Assembly (NCBI GenBank): GCA_017992605.1
Contig: JAGOOG010000001.1
Span: 1 to 64,000, forward strand
Length of the DNA: 64,000 nucleotides
Direction of reading: 5' to 3'
Origin: Deltaproteobacteria bacterium
Lineage (GTDB): Bacteria; Desulfobacterota; Desulfomonilia; UBA1062
Positions 42,450-50,701 of the stretch are shown here, piece after piece (the first letter of the stretch is position 1; each line of letters opens with the position of its first letter). The position numbers and the translations under genes were made by a program. The notes under the pieces are model-generated. The model saw nothing but the letters and a program-made list of their open reading frames with translations. It made no database searches and was not told the origin of the DNA.

Positions 42450-43940
42450 ATGGAAAACACGCTTCCCCAGCAGGAGCCGGACAGGACCTTTGACCGAATA
42501 TTCCACCCCCGTGCCGTGGGCGTCATCGGGGTTTCGACCAAGGGAAACGGATTCGGCAGCGGCATCCTCGATTCGCTCGCGGCCATAGGATTCTCCGGAA
42601 GCCTCTACGGGGTGAACCCCAGGGGCGGAGAGTACAAGGGAAGGAAGCTCTACAGGAGCATCTCCGAGATCCCGGACACCATCGATTTCGCCATCATCGC
42701 CGTTCCCGCAGTGCAGGTGCCCGAGGCCCTTGAGCAGTGCAGGAACATGGGGGTTGCCGGTGCGGAGATCCTCTCGGCGGGTTTTTCCGAGGCCGACACC
42801 GGCGAGGGCAGGGAACTCGAGGACCGCGTCAGGCAGATAGCGGCCCGGGGTATCCGGGTGGTCGGCCCCAACTGCTTCGGCATCTACTGCCCGAGGAGCG
42901 GGCTCACGCTGCTGCCCGGGCCGGATCTCTCCCGCGAGAGCGGGGCAGTGGCCTTTCTCTCCCAGAGCGGCGGCATGTCCATCGACTTCGCCCATATCGG
43001 CAACTGGATGGGCGTGCGGTTCTCCAAGGTCGTCAGCTTCGGCAACGGCGCTGACCTCAGGGAGACCGAACTCCTCGAGTATCTCGGCAGGGACCCCGAC
43101 ACAAAAGTCATTGCCATGTACATGGAGGGTGTGCGGGACGGCAGGACTTTTCTCCGTGTCCTCAGGGAGGTCACCGCGAAAAAACCCGTGATAATCAACA
43201 AGGGAGGCCTGTCCGAGGCCGGCGCTCGGATGGTCGCCAGCCACACGGGATCCATGGGCGGCAGCAGGATCATCTGGGAGTCGGCACTGCGCCAGGCGGG
43301 GGCCGTCCAGGTCGAGGACATCTGGGAGCTGGCGCAGACGTGTCTCGCGTTCTCGCTGCTTCCCATCCGGGAATATCGCGGGATCAGCGTCGCCGGGGGC
43401 GGCGGGGCTCTGGGCGTGAGTGCAGGGGACCTCGCGGAGCGCCATGGCCTCGTACTGCCGGCCTTCGACGAGGATTTGAGCGAGAAGATAATGGAGGTGC
43501 TTCCCAAGCCCGGGTCAAGCGCGAAAAATCCCGTGGACGCGGCCAACCCTTTCGTGGGTCCAGACGCGTTCCGCCACGTGTTCACCCACGCCGGCGCAGA
43601 CCCTCGCGTTGACATACAGATACTGATCCAGCTCCTCCACCACTACAAGCCTGTGGCCCTGTCCCTCGGCCTCGACTCGGTACATCAGATCACCCCCTAC
43701 GCCGAGCTTGCCCGGGCCATGCATGATGCCCGGGAAGAGACGGGAAAGCCGGTGGCGCTGGTCATGCCGGACTTCAAACAGGGAAAGGAATCCCTGGACA
43801 TAGGCGAACTCATCCGCGATGCCAGGCAGGCCTTCCTGGAGCAGGGCATCCCGGCGTTCTCCGACCTGGGGGACGCCCTGAGGGCCATTCGGCACATATC
43901 GGCCTATGCCTCGCGGGTGAGATCGCGGATGGCGGCCTGA
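42450..43940 (+). CDS. NDP-forming acyl-CoA synthetase alpha-like subunit
   Basis: 496 residues: a CoA-binding Rossmann domain (about 15-145, FHPRAVGVIGVS), a succinyl-CoA-ligase-like domain (about 155-300, VGPNCFGIYCP, AFLSQSGG) with the phosphohistidine segment MVASHTGSMGG, and a second ligase domain to the end. It lacks the C-terminal ATP-grasp domain that fused ~700-residue enzymes have, so it needs a separate beta subunit, and none is encoded nearby. The reaction class is acyl-CoA, ADP and Pi to acid, CoA and ATP. It lies 20 bases before a threonine aldolase gene, an unexplained pairing. The ribosome site is GAGAGGG. Confidence 0.87.
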   Translation: MENTLPQQEPDRTFDRIFHPRAVGVIGVSTKGNGFGSGILDSLAAIGFSGSLYGVNPRGGEYKGRKLYRSISEIPDTIDFAIIAVPAVQVPEALEQCRNMGVAGAEILSAGFSEADTGEGRELEDRVRQIAARGIRVVGPNCFGIYCPRSGLTLLPGPDLSRESGAVAFLSQSGGMSIDFAHIGNWMGVRFSKVVSFGNGADLRETELLEYLGRDPDTKVIAMYMEGVRDGRTFLRVLREVTAKKPVIINKGGLSEAGARMVASHTGSMGGSRIIWESALRQAGAVQVEDIWELAQTCLAFSLLPIREYRGISVAGGGGALGVSAGDLAERHGLVLPAFDEDLSEKIMEVLPKPGSSAKNPVDAANPFVGPDAFRHVFTHAGADPRVDIQILIQLLHHYKPVALSLGLDSVHQITPYAELARAMHDAREETGKPVALVMPDFKQGKESLDIGELIRDARQAFLEQGIPAFSDLGDALRAIRHISAYASRVRSRMAA

Positions 43941-43960
43941 ATCAACAAGGAGGGCCGGAC

Positions 43961-45010
43961 ATGAAGACGATGAGACGTCAGTTCGCGAGCGACAACTATT
44001 CCGGCATGTGCCCTGAGGCCTTCAATGCCATGGTGCAGGCCAACAGCGGGCACAGCGTACCCTACGGCGAGGATGAACATACCGCCAGGGCCTGCGACAT
44101 GCTGCGCGAATTCTTCGATACCGACTGCGAGGTCTTCTTCGTGTTCAACGGCACAGCGGCGAATTCCCTGGTGCTGGCCTCCCTGTGCCAGTCGTACCAC
44201 AGCATCATCTGCCACCAGCATGCCCATATCGAGACCGATGAATGCGGCGCCCCGGAGTTCTTTTCCAACGGGACCAAGATACTGTGCGCAGGAGGGGAGC
44301 ACGGGAAGCTCTCTCCCGGGGAGGTGGAAGAACTCGCCATGAGGCGGACCGATATCCATTACCCCAAGCCGAAGGTGATCAGCATCACCCAGGCCACCGA
44401 GGTGGGCACCGTTTACACGACGGCTCAACTGCGTGCGCTCGGCGACTGTGCACGGCGCCTGGGGCTGAGGTTCCATATGGACGGTGCACGGCTGTCCAAT
44501 GCCCTCGTGACGCTGAACGCCGCACCCGCCGAGGTCACCTGGAAGGCAGGTGTGGACGTGCTGTGCTTCGGCGGCGTGAAGAACGGCGTCGCTGCAGGTG
44601 AAGCGGTGGTCTTCTTCAACAGGGAGCTGGCCTTCGAGTTCGACTACCGGTGCAAGCAGGCAGGCCAGCTTGCAAGCAAGATGAGGTTCCTCTCCGCCCC
44701 GTGGATCGGCCTGCTGACCGATCGAACCTGGTGGAGGAACGCCGCACGCGCGAACGGCTGCGCAGCGCTGCTCCACAAGGGGCTCAAGGACATCGAGGGG
44801 GTCAGGGTCATGTTCCCGGTGGAGGCGAACTCGGTGTTCGTGGAAATGCCCCGGACCATGATCACGGCGCTCCATGAGAGGGGCTGGCGGTTCTATACCT
44901 TCATCGGGGAGGGAGGCGTCCGCCTCATGTGCTCATGGGACACCACTGAGCAGGACATCGATGACTTCATCGGTGACATACGATCGATCGCCCGGACCGG
45001 ACGACACTGA
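43961..45010 (+). CDS. Low-specificity L-threonine aldolase family PLP enzyme
   Basis: 349 residues, beta-eliminating lyase/threonine aldolase fold. PLP contacts: FNGTAANSLVL (phosphate loop), HIETDECGAPE, FHMDGARLSNA (Asp174 and Arg177), and the Schiff-base Lys207 in CFGGVKNGVAAGE. It would split threonine or allo-threonine to glycine and acetaldehyde. A strong AAGGAGGG site places it in an operon with the CoA-ligase subunit. Acetaldehyde oxidation to acetyl-CoA would give that ligase a substrate, but no aldehyde dehydrogenase is present, so the link is speculative. Confidence 0.9.
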   Translation: MKTMRRQFASDNYSGMCPEAFNAMVQANSGHSVPYGEDEHTARACDMLREFFDTDCEVFFVFNGTAANSLVLASLCQSYHSIICHQHAHIETDECGAPEFFSNGTKILCAGGEHGKLSPGEVEELAMRRTDIHYPKPKVISITQATEVGTVYTTAQLRALGDCARRLGLRFHMDGARLSNALVTLNAAPAEVTWKAGVDVLCFGGVKNGVAAGEAVVFFNRELAFEFDYRCKQAGQLASKMRFLSAPWIGLLTDRTWWRNAARANGCAALLHKGLKDIEGVRVMFPVEANSVFVEMPRTMITALHERGWRFYTFIGEGGVRLMCSWDTTEQDIDDFIGDIRSIARTGRH

Positions 45011-45025
45011 TGGGTATAGAAACAA

Positions 45026-45050
45026 ACCGGGCAGCGCCAGGCTGCCCGGT
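45026..45050 (+). terminator. Strong hairpin after threonine aldolase gene
   Basis: ACCGGGCAGC-GCCAG-GCTGCCCGGT: a perfect 10-bp stem with a 5-base loop, 16 bases after the stop. No U-tract follows (CTCCTATGG), so intrinsic termination is uncertain. The rest of the 272-base gap to the PadR gene holds only the promoter at 45197. Confidence 0.55.
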
Positions 45051-45196
45051 CTCCTATGGAGAAGTCTCACGGATGCGGAGTCTTCGTTGGTAGAGTTCTT
45101 ATCGTCACGGTACCGGAAAGCATAACACCCCACGGTCGAGAACATATCGCGCACCATTTTCAGAGCCGCAATCCGACCCAAACAATGAGAAAGATA

Positions 45197-45225
45197 TTGA
45201 CAACCCATAGATAAATTGATATTTT
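45197..45225 (+). promoter_or_regulatory. Candidate promoter for PadR/CoA-ligase unit
   Basis: TTGACA (45197-45202), 17-base spacer, TATTTT (45220-45225) in an unusually AT-rich patch. An imperfect ATATT/AATAT dyad (about 45219-45236) overlaps the -10 and could be the PadR operator. Confidence 0.5.
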
Positions 45226-45282
45226 AATTTACAATATGGTAAGTAAAACTATCTTCTCGGAAATCACTAGAATGGACGCGCC

Positions 45283-45801
45283 ATGGAAACGGACCAGGTA
45301 ATCCTCGGCCTGCTCATGTCAGGCCCCAAGAGCGGCTACAAGATCAAGAACATCACGGGCAAGCTCATGATGGCGTACAACCTGAGCCTGAACCAGATCT
45401 ATCCCGCGCTGCGCAAGCTCGAGGCAGCCAACCTCGTGAAGAAGGACGTGGTCTTTCAGACCGGCAAACCGAACATGCATGTCTATGCCCTGACCGAATC
45501 CGGCAGGGAGAACTTTTTCAAGTCGCTGAGCGCACCGCCGGTGCCCATCGACTACCAGCTGGACTTCCTCACCAGGGCCTTCTTCTTCCGGTTTCTGCCA
45601 AAGGAAGAGGTTGTCAGGCAGTTCGAGCAGGAGATAAGCTCCCTGGACGAGCAGCTTGAAGACCTCGAGCAGATCCGCGCCGAGGTGAACGAGCGGGGTG
45701 AGGAGGACGGCCTCTTCATATTCTCCACCATCGTGGAGATGATCCGGATGCTCAAGAACCGGTATGCAGACGAACTCGCAAGGAGAACAGGGGCTTCGTG
45801 A
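45283..45801 (+). CDS. PadR-family transcriptional regulator
   Basis: 172 residues. The N-terminal winged helix (about 1-80) is typical of PadR: VILGLLMSGPKSGYKIKNI, then SLNQIYPALRKLEAANLV and a wing ending YALTESGRENF. The C-terminal half is a long dimerisation coiled coil (EQEISSLDEQLEDLEQIRAEV). Size and layout fit PadR subfamily 2-like proteins. It lies 76 bases upstream of a CoA-ligase alpha gene on the same strand and probably autoregulates the pair from the AT-rich promoter. Confidence 0.9.
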   Translation: METDQVILGLLMSGPKSGYKIKNITGKLMMAYNLSLNQIYPALRKLEAANLVKKDVVFQTGKPNMHVYALTESGRENFFKSLSAPPVPIDYQLDFLTRAFFFRFLPKEEVVRQFEQEISSLDEQLEDLEQIRAEVNERGEEDGLFIFSTIVEMIRMLKNRYADELARRTGAS

Positions 45802-45877
45802 AGTCCTGAAAGAGCAAACAAGCAGCAACCAGCAATCAGCAGGGCATTGAGAATGTACAGCATCGGGAGGTGCACCC

Positions 45878-47311
45878 ATGAACCAGTTTTTCAATCCCTC
45901 GTCCGTCGTCGTCATAGGCGCATCCAACTCACCGTTCAATCTCGGGGCGACCATCTGCAGGACGCTCAATGAATTCTCTCCTTTCCCCGGCGACATATAC
46001 GCCGTGAACAGAAAAGGCGAGGATGTCCACGGCTGCCCGGGATACACGAAGGTGACGGACATCCCCCATCCCGTGGATCTGGCCGTGATCATCGCCCCTT
46101 CGCAGGTGGTGCCCGGCTTCCTCAAACAGTGCGGCGAAAAGGGAATCAGGCATGTCGTCATCGAGAGCTCGGGTTTCGCCGAGGGAGGCATGCAGGGCAA
46201 GGCGCTCCAGCAGGAGATCGACGAGATCAGGAAGTCCTTCGGCATGCGCATCATGGGCCCGAACTGTCTCGGGGTGCTCAACACCGAAAACAAGTTCTGC
46301 TGCTTCTACGGACTCCAGAAGGACGACATCGAGATCTTCGCATCGAAGAGCGGCGAGATATCCTACATAATCCAGAGCGGTGGCATCGTGGTCATCGTGC
46401 TGGAGTCGTTCAAGAGCGACGTGGTCAGGGCGGGCAAGATCGTGAGCATCGGGAACAAGAGCGACATCGACGAAGCGGACATGATCGAGTACTTCAATTC
46501 CGACGAAAAGACCAAGGTCATCGGCATGTACCTGGAGAACATCACGAACGGGAGGAAGTTCCTGGACATGGCCAGGTCGGTGACCAAGCCCATGCTGGTC
46601 TTCAAGGTGGGCAGGACCTCAGAGGGGATGAAGGCTGCCCAGTCACACACGGCCGGCATGGCCAACAACGACCTCATATTCGACGCCGCATGCAGGCAGG
46701 GCGGGATCATCCGGGTGAATTCGATCTCCGAGATGCATTCGTTGCCCAGGATGTTCACCCACATGCCTCCCTTGAAGGGCAAGAGGATCGCCGTGTTCAC
46801 CAATTCCGGCGCGTTCGGCGGCATAACGGCGGACCTGCTGGTTCAGTCCGGCCTGGAAATGGCCAGGCTTTCGCCCGAGACCCAGGAACGGCTCGCCAGG
46901 ACAGGGCAGATATTCAACGTCAAGAACCCCATCGACCTGGGGCCTGCCCTTTCCATGCAGACCTTCCTGGAGATCTTCGACATACTCCTCTCCTCCGACG
47001 AGGTGGACGGGCTTCTCCCTGTGCCGAGCCTCTGGCACCCCATGGTCATAGAGGCAATCATGGAACTCGTGAAGAAATGCCACGAGTACGGGAAGCCGGC
47101 CGCCATCTACACCCCCAATGCGGTGGAGAAGACCATCGCCTACCGGGACAGGTACCAGGTGCCGCTCTTCGAGTCGCCGGAAGAGGCAGTGAGGGCACTG
47201 ACCGTCTCCCACCAGCAGTACAACTTCAGGACGTTGAAGCAGGAGGCCATCGACGAGGCCTCCTACCGGGCACGCGTGCCCCAGGCAGGGGCGTATGAGG
47301 AGTATGCCTGA
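45878..47311 (+). CDS. NDP-forming acyl-CoA synthetase alpha-like subunit
   Basis: 477 residues with the same architecture as the protein at 42450 but clearly divergent: FFNPSSVVVIGASNSPFNLG (CoA-binding), MGPNCLGVLNTENKFCCFYG, IIQSGGIVVIVLESF, and the histidine segment AAQSHTAGMANND. No ATP-grasp domain. The middle differs from classical ACD alpha chains (a run reading KDDIEIFASKSGEISY before the QSGG loop), so substrate use or activity may differ. A strong GGGAGGTG site precedes it. With a PadR regulator upstream it looks like an inducible unit. Confidence 0.87.
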   Translation: MNQFFNPSSVVVIGASNSPFNLGATICRTLNEFSPFPGDIYAVNRKGEDVHGCPGYTKVTDIPHPVDLAVIIAPSQVVPGFLKQCGEKGIRHVVIESSGFAEGGMQGKALQQEIDEIRKSFGMRIMGPNCLGVLNTENKFCCFYGLQKDDIEIFASKSGEISYIIQSGGIVVIVLESFKSDVVRAGKIVSIGNKSDIDEADMIEYFNSDEKTKVIGMYLENITNGRKFLDMARSVTKPMLVFKVGRTSEGMKAAQSHTAGMANNDLIFDAACRQGGIIRVNSISEMHSLPRMFTHMPPLKGKRIAVFTNSGAFGGITADLLVQSGLEMARLSPETQERLARTGQIFNVKNPIDLGPALSMQTFLEIFDILLSSDEVDGLLPVPSLWHPMVIEAIMELVKKCHEYGKPAAIYTPNAVEKTIAYRDRYQVPLFESPEEAVRALTVSHQQYNFRTLKQEAIDEASYRARVPQAGAYEEYA

Positions 47312-47331
47312 GGGGGCGTCGGAAAATCGCC

Positions 47332-47808
47332 TCAGGGATCCTGTCTCTTCGCGGCATACCCGGGGATGAGGGTCTTCAGCACGTCTTCCTTGCCCACGAT
47401 GCCGACGAGCCTGCCCCCGGAGTCGACCACCGGGATGGTGTGGATCTTCTTGTCGACCATGAGGGAGGCCACGTCCTCGATGCTCGTTTCGGGCGTCACG
47501 GTGACGGGCCTGGCGGTCATGGCGTGTTCGACGATGGTGGCCGCGATCTTGTCGACCTCCTTCTCGATGTGTTTCGGCGAGATGAGCGGTATGATGCCGT
47601 CGAGGACGACAAAATAGGAGGGCAGCGGCAGCTTCTTCTGCTGGGAGATGAGGTCGTCCCGGCAGAGTATGCCTACGAGCCTTCCGTCGCCGTCGAGGAC
47701 GGGCGCCCCGTTGATGTGGTTCTCCATGAGCACCCTGGCTGCCTCCACGATTCCTGTTTCCGGTGAGAAGGTGATGACCTTCTCGGTCATGATGTCCTTG
47801 GCCTGCAT
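47332..47808 (-). CDS. CBS-domain pair protein
   Basis: 158 residues, two CBS motifs at about 5-60 (DIMTEKVITFSPETGIVEAARV ... GAPVLDGDGRLVGIL) and 92-148 (AMTARPVTVTPETSIEDVA ... TIPVVDSGGRLVGIV), forming a Bateman module that binds adenosine nucleotides. No attached enzyme domain, so it probably regulates a partner. An AGGGGG site precedes the ATG. It is convergent with the CoA-ligase gene, 20 bases apart. Confidence 0.9.
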   Translation of the reverse strand: MQAKDIMTEKVITFSPETGIVEAARVLMENHINGAPVLDGDGRLVGILCRDDLISQQKKLPLPSYFVVLDGIIPLISPKHIEKEVDKIAATIVEHAMTARPVTVTPETSIEDVASLMVDKKIHTIPVVDSGGRLVGIVGKEDVLKTLIPGYAAKRQDP

Positions 47809-47970
47809 GGCATACCCCCTGGATAGTCACCCCTCATGATAAGGTATCGCCCATTTCTCGATAGTCAAGGGACAGGCCCGTTGTGGGCATGCGCTATCGG
47901 CATTAAAGAATCATCGGGTGTATGACGAAGAGTTCCTGAGGGATCAAAGTCAGGACATGAGGTTGCCGAA

Positions 47971-48324
47971 GTGAAAGAGCACAGGAGATACACGAGAAAA
48001 CCGCTGAAGGTGCAGGCACGATATCAGGACAGGGAAGGGACGGTCCTGAAGGGTGTCGTTCGGAACATCAGTCTCGGCGGGGTGTACATCGAGACGGCCC
48101 GACCCCTTCAGTTCGGCGAGACCATACAGCTGAGCCTCGATGCAGTCGATGTCAGCAAGGTGATCGACGTGGAGGGCAGGGTGGTCCGCCATGAGGCAGA
48201 GAAGGGCATGGGCATCGAGTTCACGGATCAGAACAACAAGGACATCAAGAAGCTCATCAGCACCATGCGCAAGCTCGACCAGGCATCCATGCTCGCCCTG
48301 AGCAGATCAGCTATGGAAGAGTGA
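47971..48324 (+). CDS. PilZ-domain protein (putative cyclic-di-GMP receptor)
   Basis: 117 residues, GTG start at 47971 with GAGG upstream. The c-di-GMP contacts are present: arginines in RRYTRKPL (residues 5-12) and RNISLGGVYIE (N/DxSxxG motif) about 25 residues on, then a six-stranded barrel and a helical tail. A single-domain PilZ acts as an adaptor. The only other c-di-GMP-related gene here is the degenerate EAL/HDOD protein at 56028; no GGDEF protein is in the window. Confidence 0.88.
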   Translation: MKEHRRYTRKPLKVQARYQDREGTVLKGVVRNISLGGVYIETARPLQFGETIQLSLDAVDVSKVIDVEGRVVRHEAEKGMGIEFTDQNNKDIKKLISTMRKLDQASMLALSRSAMEE

Positions 48325-48363
48325 CCGGCGCTACGCCTGTACCGATCACCCATCGATGGAGAA

Positions 48364-48396
48364 AAAAGGCGCTCTCTTCACCGGAGAGCGCCTTTT
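48364..48396. terminator. Bidirectional intrinsic terminator
   Basis: AAAA-GGCGCTCTC, a 7-base loop, GAGAGCGCC-TTTT: a 9-bp GC stem flanked by A and T runs, so it works in both directions. It serves the convergent PilZ gene and the secreted TPR-like gene. Confidence 0.85.
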
Positions 48397-48421
48397 CATG
48401 TTCGCGGGGTTGAGAGATTGA

Positions 48422-49159
48422 TTACATGTCGGCGAGGAGCTTCTTCGCCCAGTCTGCATAGTACTTTTCGCTGGACGACGATGCCTTGTCGAGAAGCGTC
48501 TTGGCCTCGTCCTTATCCCCGGTCTTCAGAAGGACTTCGGCCAGGTACACCTGTCCCTCGGCATCGCTGGGGAAAGCCTTCTGGAATTCCCTGAGATACT
48601 GGAGGGAGAGCTTCTTGTCCTGCATGGGCCATGGCAGCACGAACCAGAAGCGGCCCAGGGCCTTCATTGGGCCGCCGTCCACATACATCTTGTCAGCCTT
48701 GTAGGATTTTTCGAAGCTGCTCTGGGTCTTGTCCTTGAGCCCTTCCTTGAGGGCGGTGAGGATGCTCACGCCGTCGGAGTAGTTGCCCACCGAGCAGCCA
48801 TACCAGAAATTGCCCTGAACGCCGCTTGCGTTGAGGGCGATGGCCTTCTCGCCGAACTTCATGCCCAGCTTGCCGTACTCCTTGCATGTCGTCTTCCAGT
48901 TCGCAGCATTCTTCTTCTTGGATTCATTGGCGAATTCCCTGTACGAGCGCGCAGCCTTCCAGGCCGCTTCGTAACTGTTCGGGGCTGCCTCCAGGGCCTT
49001 GGCAAAGGCGTCGCCAGAGGCCTTGTACGCCTGGTAGTCCCCGGCCTTGGCCTTGTCGTACAGGGAGTTCCCCTGTGCCATGAAATCTTCCGCGAACAGA
49101 GCCAGCGGCAGGGCGATCATCACACACAGACACACGGCCAGATGTAGAATTCTCCTCAT
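48422..49159 (-). CDS. Secreted TPR/TAtT-like helical repeat protein
   Basis: 245 residues from ATG 49159 with AAGGAGG. Signal peptide 1-22 (ILHLAVCLCVMIALPLALFA). The mature part is helical with repeats: a first helix pair with YDKAKAGDYQAYKASGDAFAKAL, ALEAAPNSYEAAWKAARSYREF, later DGGPMKALGRFWFVLPWPM and SLQYLREFQKAFPSDAEGQVYLAEVLL. The DGGP-ALGRF..LP pattern recalls the TAtT (TRAP transporter-associated TPR) family. No TRAP genes are adjacent, so the partner is unknown. Probably periplasmic. Confidence 0.75.
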   Translation of the reverse strand: MRRILHLAVCLCVMIALPLALFAEDFMAQGNSLYDKAKAGDYQAYKASGDAFAKALEAAPNSYEAAWKAARSYREFANESKKKNAANWKTTCKEYGKLGMKFGEKAIALNASGVQGNFWYGCSVGNYSDGVSILTALKEGLKDKTQSSFEKSYKADKMYVDGGPMKALGRFWFVLPWPMQDKKLSLQYLREFQKAFPSDAEGQVYLAEVLLKTGDKDEAKTLLDKASSSSEKYYADWAKKLLADM

Positions 49160-49317
49160 ATCTGATCCTCCTTGCAAGATGGTATGCACCTCACGGTAGC
49201 ACCATACTGCACCGTGATCAATAGGAAGTCCTTGAAATCACCCGTTCCCGCTCTCGGGCGCGTCTCGTGAAAGATTCCCCTTGCCAAGGGAGTTCCTGGT
49301 CCTTATAGATATGTGCA

Positions 49318-49677
49318 ATGCCGTACGAGGATCTTTCCACTCAGTCCCCCTCCATCAAAGGCATCGCCGTAGAACTGCCCTTCGTCAAGCTCAAGTATGT
49401 CAGGGTCGACCCGTTCCCGCCTGAAAGATCCAGAAATACCAGACAGGTGGACATCACGGTCCCGTCCGGGGACAGGCCTCCAGCAGCAGTCCCGAGGATG
49501 GTCGTGTCTCGCGAGGCGGAGGTGACGACCTTGGGCATGGACGGCATGATCTCCTTCGCATCGGTCATCCATGAACTGACCTTCGGCCGGATCGAAGCCG
49601 CCCGGGAACACCCCTTCACAGCGGCCTATCCTGCCGCCTGCGAACCATCGCCCCATTCCCTCGACATCATCGTCTAA
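49318..49677 (+). CDS. Hypothetical protein, weakly supported
   Basis: 119 residues, no recognisable family, no ribosome site, and no signal peptide or membrane segment. In favour: third codon positions are mostly G or C, as in its neighbours, and it ends 7 bases before the deacetylase-like gene on the same strand. Against: a 152-codon open frame lies on the opposite strand, and both cannot be excluded on composition alone. The sequence is proline-rich in the middle (about 33-60) and contains a single cysteine. Confidence 0.45.
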   Translation: MPYEDLSTQSPSIKGIAVELPFVKLKYVRVDPFPPERSRNTRQVDITVPSGDRPPAAVPRMVVSREAEVTTLGMDGMISFASVIHELTFGRIEAAREHPFTAAYPAACEPSPHSLDIIV

Positions 49678-49684
49678 GCGCGTC

Positions 49685-50692
49685 ATGGTAGGCATCGTCT
49701 CGGACCCCCTCTTCATGAACCACGACACCGGGGGATACCATCCGGAGGCGCCCATGCGCATCCATTATATCCACACGATCTTTTCCGGAAAGGACCGGGA
49801 CATCCTCTTGGTCGACCCGGTCAGTGCCACCGAGGACGACATCAGGCTGAACCACGGCAGTGCCCATGTGGATCGTGTCAGGCATGCGAGCGTACCGGGC
49901 AGGCTGGTGGACCTCGACCCGGACACGGTCTCCTGTGAGGATTCCTACGAGACGGCACTCTATGCAGCGGGTTCGGTGATCAGGCTCGCACAGATGGCCC
50001 TCGGCACGGAGATATCCTCGGGGTTTGCCTGTGTCAGACCCCCCGGCCACCATGCAACCCCTGATGAGTCCATGGGTTTCTGCCTCTTCAACAATGTGGC
50101 CATCGCGGCCAGGAAGGCCATCCGGAACCTGGGTGTGAAGAAGGTGCTCATCGCGGACTTCGACGTCCACCACGGCAACGGCACCCAGGACAGTTTCTAC
50201 GGGAGCAGGGACGTCCTGTATTTCTCCTCGCACCAATACCCGTTCTATCCGGGAACGGGCAGGCTGCACGAGACAGGCTCCAGGGGCGCCGAAGGGTTCA
50301 CCGTGAACTGCCCGCTCGGCGGCGGCAGGCATGACGGGGAATATCTGGCCGTGTATAACCGGGTGCTCGTGCCCATCATCGAGTCGTTCGAACCGGGGCT
50401 CATACTGGTCTCGGCCGGTTTCGACGCGCACTCCATGGACCCCATAGGCGGCATGCGAGTCAGCACCGGCGGCTTTGCGGCCCTGGCCGCTCTCATCATG
50501 GATGCGGCCCGCCGGGTGAATTCTCCGGTTGTCTATGCCCTTGAAGGAGGGTATAATTTCGATGCCTTGAGGGATTCCGTCAAGGCCGTACTCGATGTTA
50601 TGAAGGGAGGGTCGGCACCCGCGATCGAACAGACCCCGTGTGCCGAGCTCGACGAGATCGTCGGGACACACGCCCGGTACTGGCCGCTGTAA
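49685..50692 (+). CDS. Histone-deacetylase-like amidohydrolase (acetoin utilisation deacetylase type)
   Basis: 335 residues with all class II deacetylase-like landmarks: RPPGHHATPDESMGFCLFNN (tandem catalytic histidines), DFDVHHGNGTQ (zinc aspartate and histidine), SAGFDAHSMDP (second zinc aspartate) and EGGYN. A zinc-dependent deacetylase acting on acetyl-lysine, acetylpolyamine or other acyl-amide substrates; bacterial members include AcuC and acetylpolyamine amidohydrolases. It is followed 9 bases on by a cyclic-nucleotide-binding protein, so acylation state and nucleotide signalling may be linked (inference). Confidence 0.93.
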   Translation: MVGIVSDPLFMNHDTGGYHPEAPMRIHYIHTIFSGKDRDILLVDPVSATEDDIRLNHGSAHVDRVRHASVPGRLVDLDPDTVSCEDSYETALYAAGSVIRLAQMALGTEISSGFACVRPPGHHATPDESMGFCLFNNVAIAARKAIRNLGVKKVLIADFDVHHGNGTQDSFYGSRDVLYFSSHQYPFYPGTGRLHETGSRGAEGFTVNCPLGGGRHDGEYLAVYNRVLVPIIESFEPGLILVSAGFDAHSMDPIGGMRVSTGGFAALAALIMDAARRVNSPVVYALEGGYNFDALRDSVKAVLDVMKGGSAPAIEQTPCAELDEIVGTHARYWPL

Positions 50693-50701
50693 CTGGTCCA
50701 C

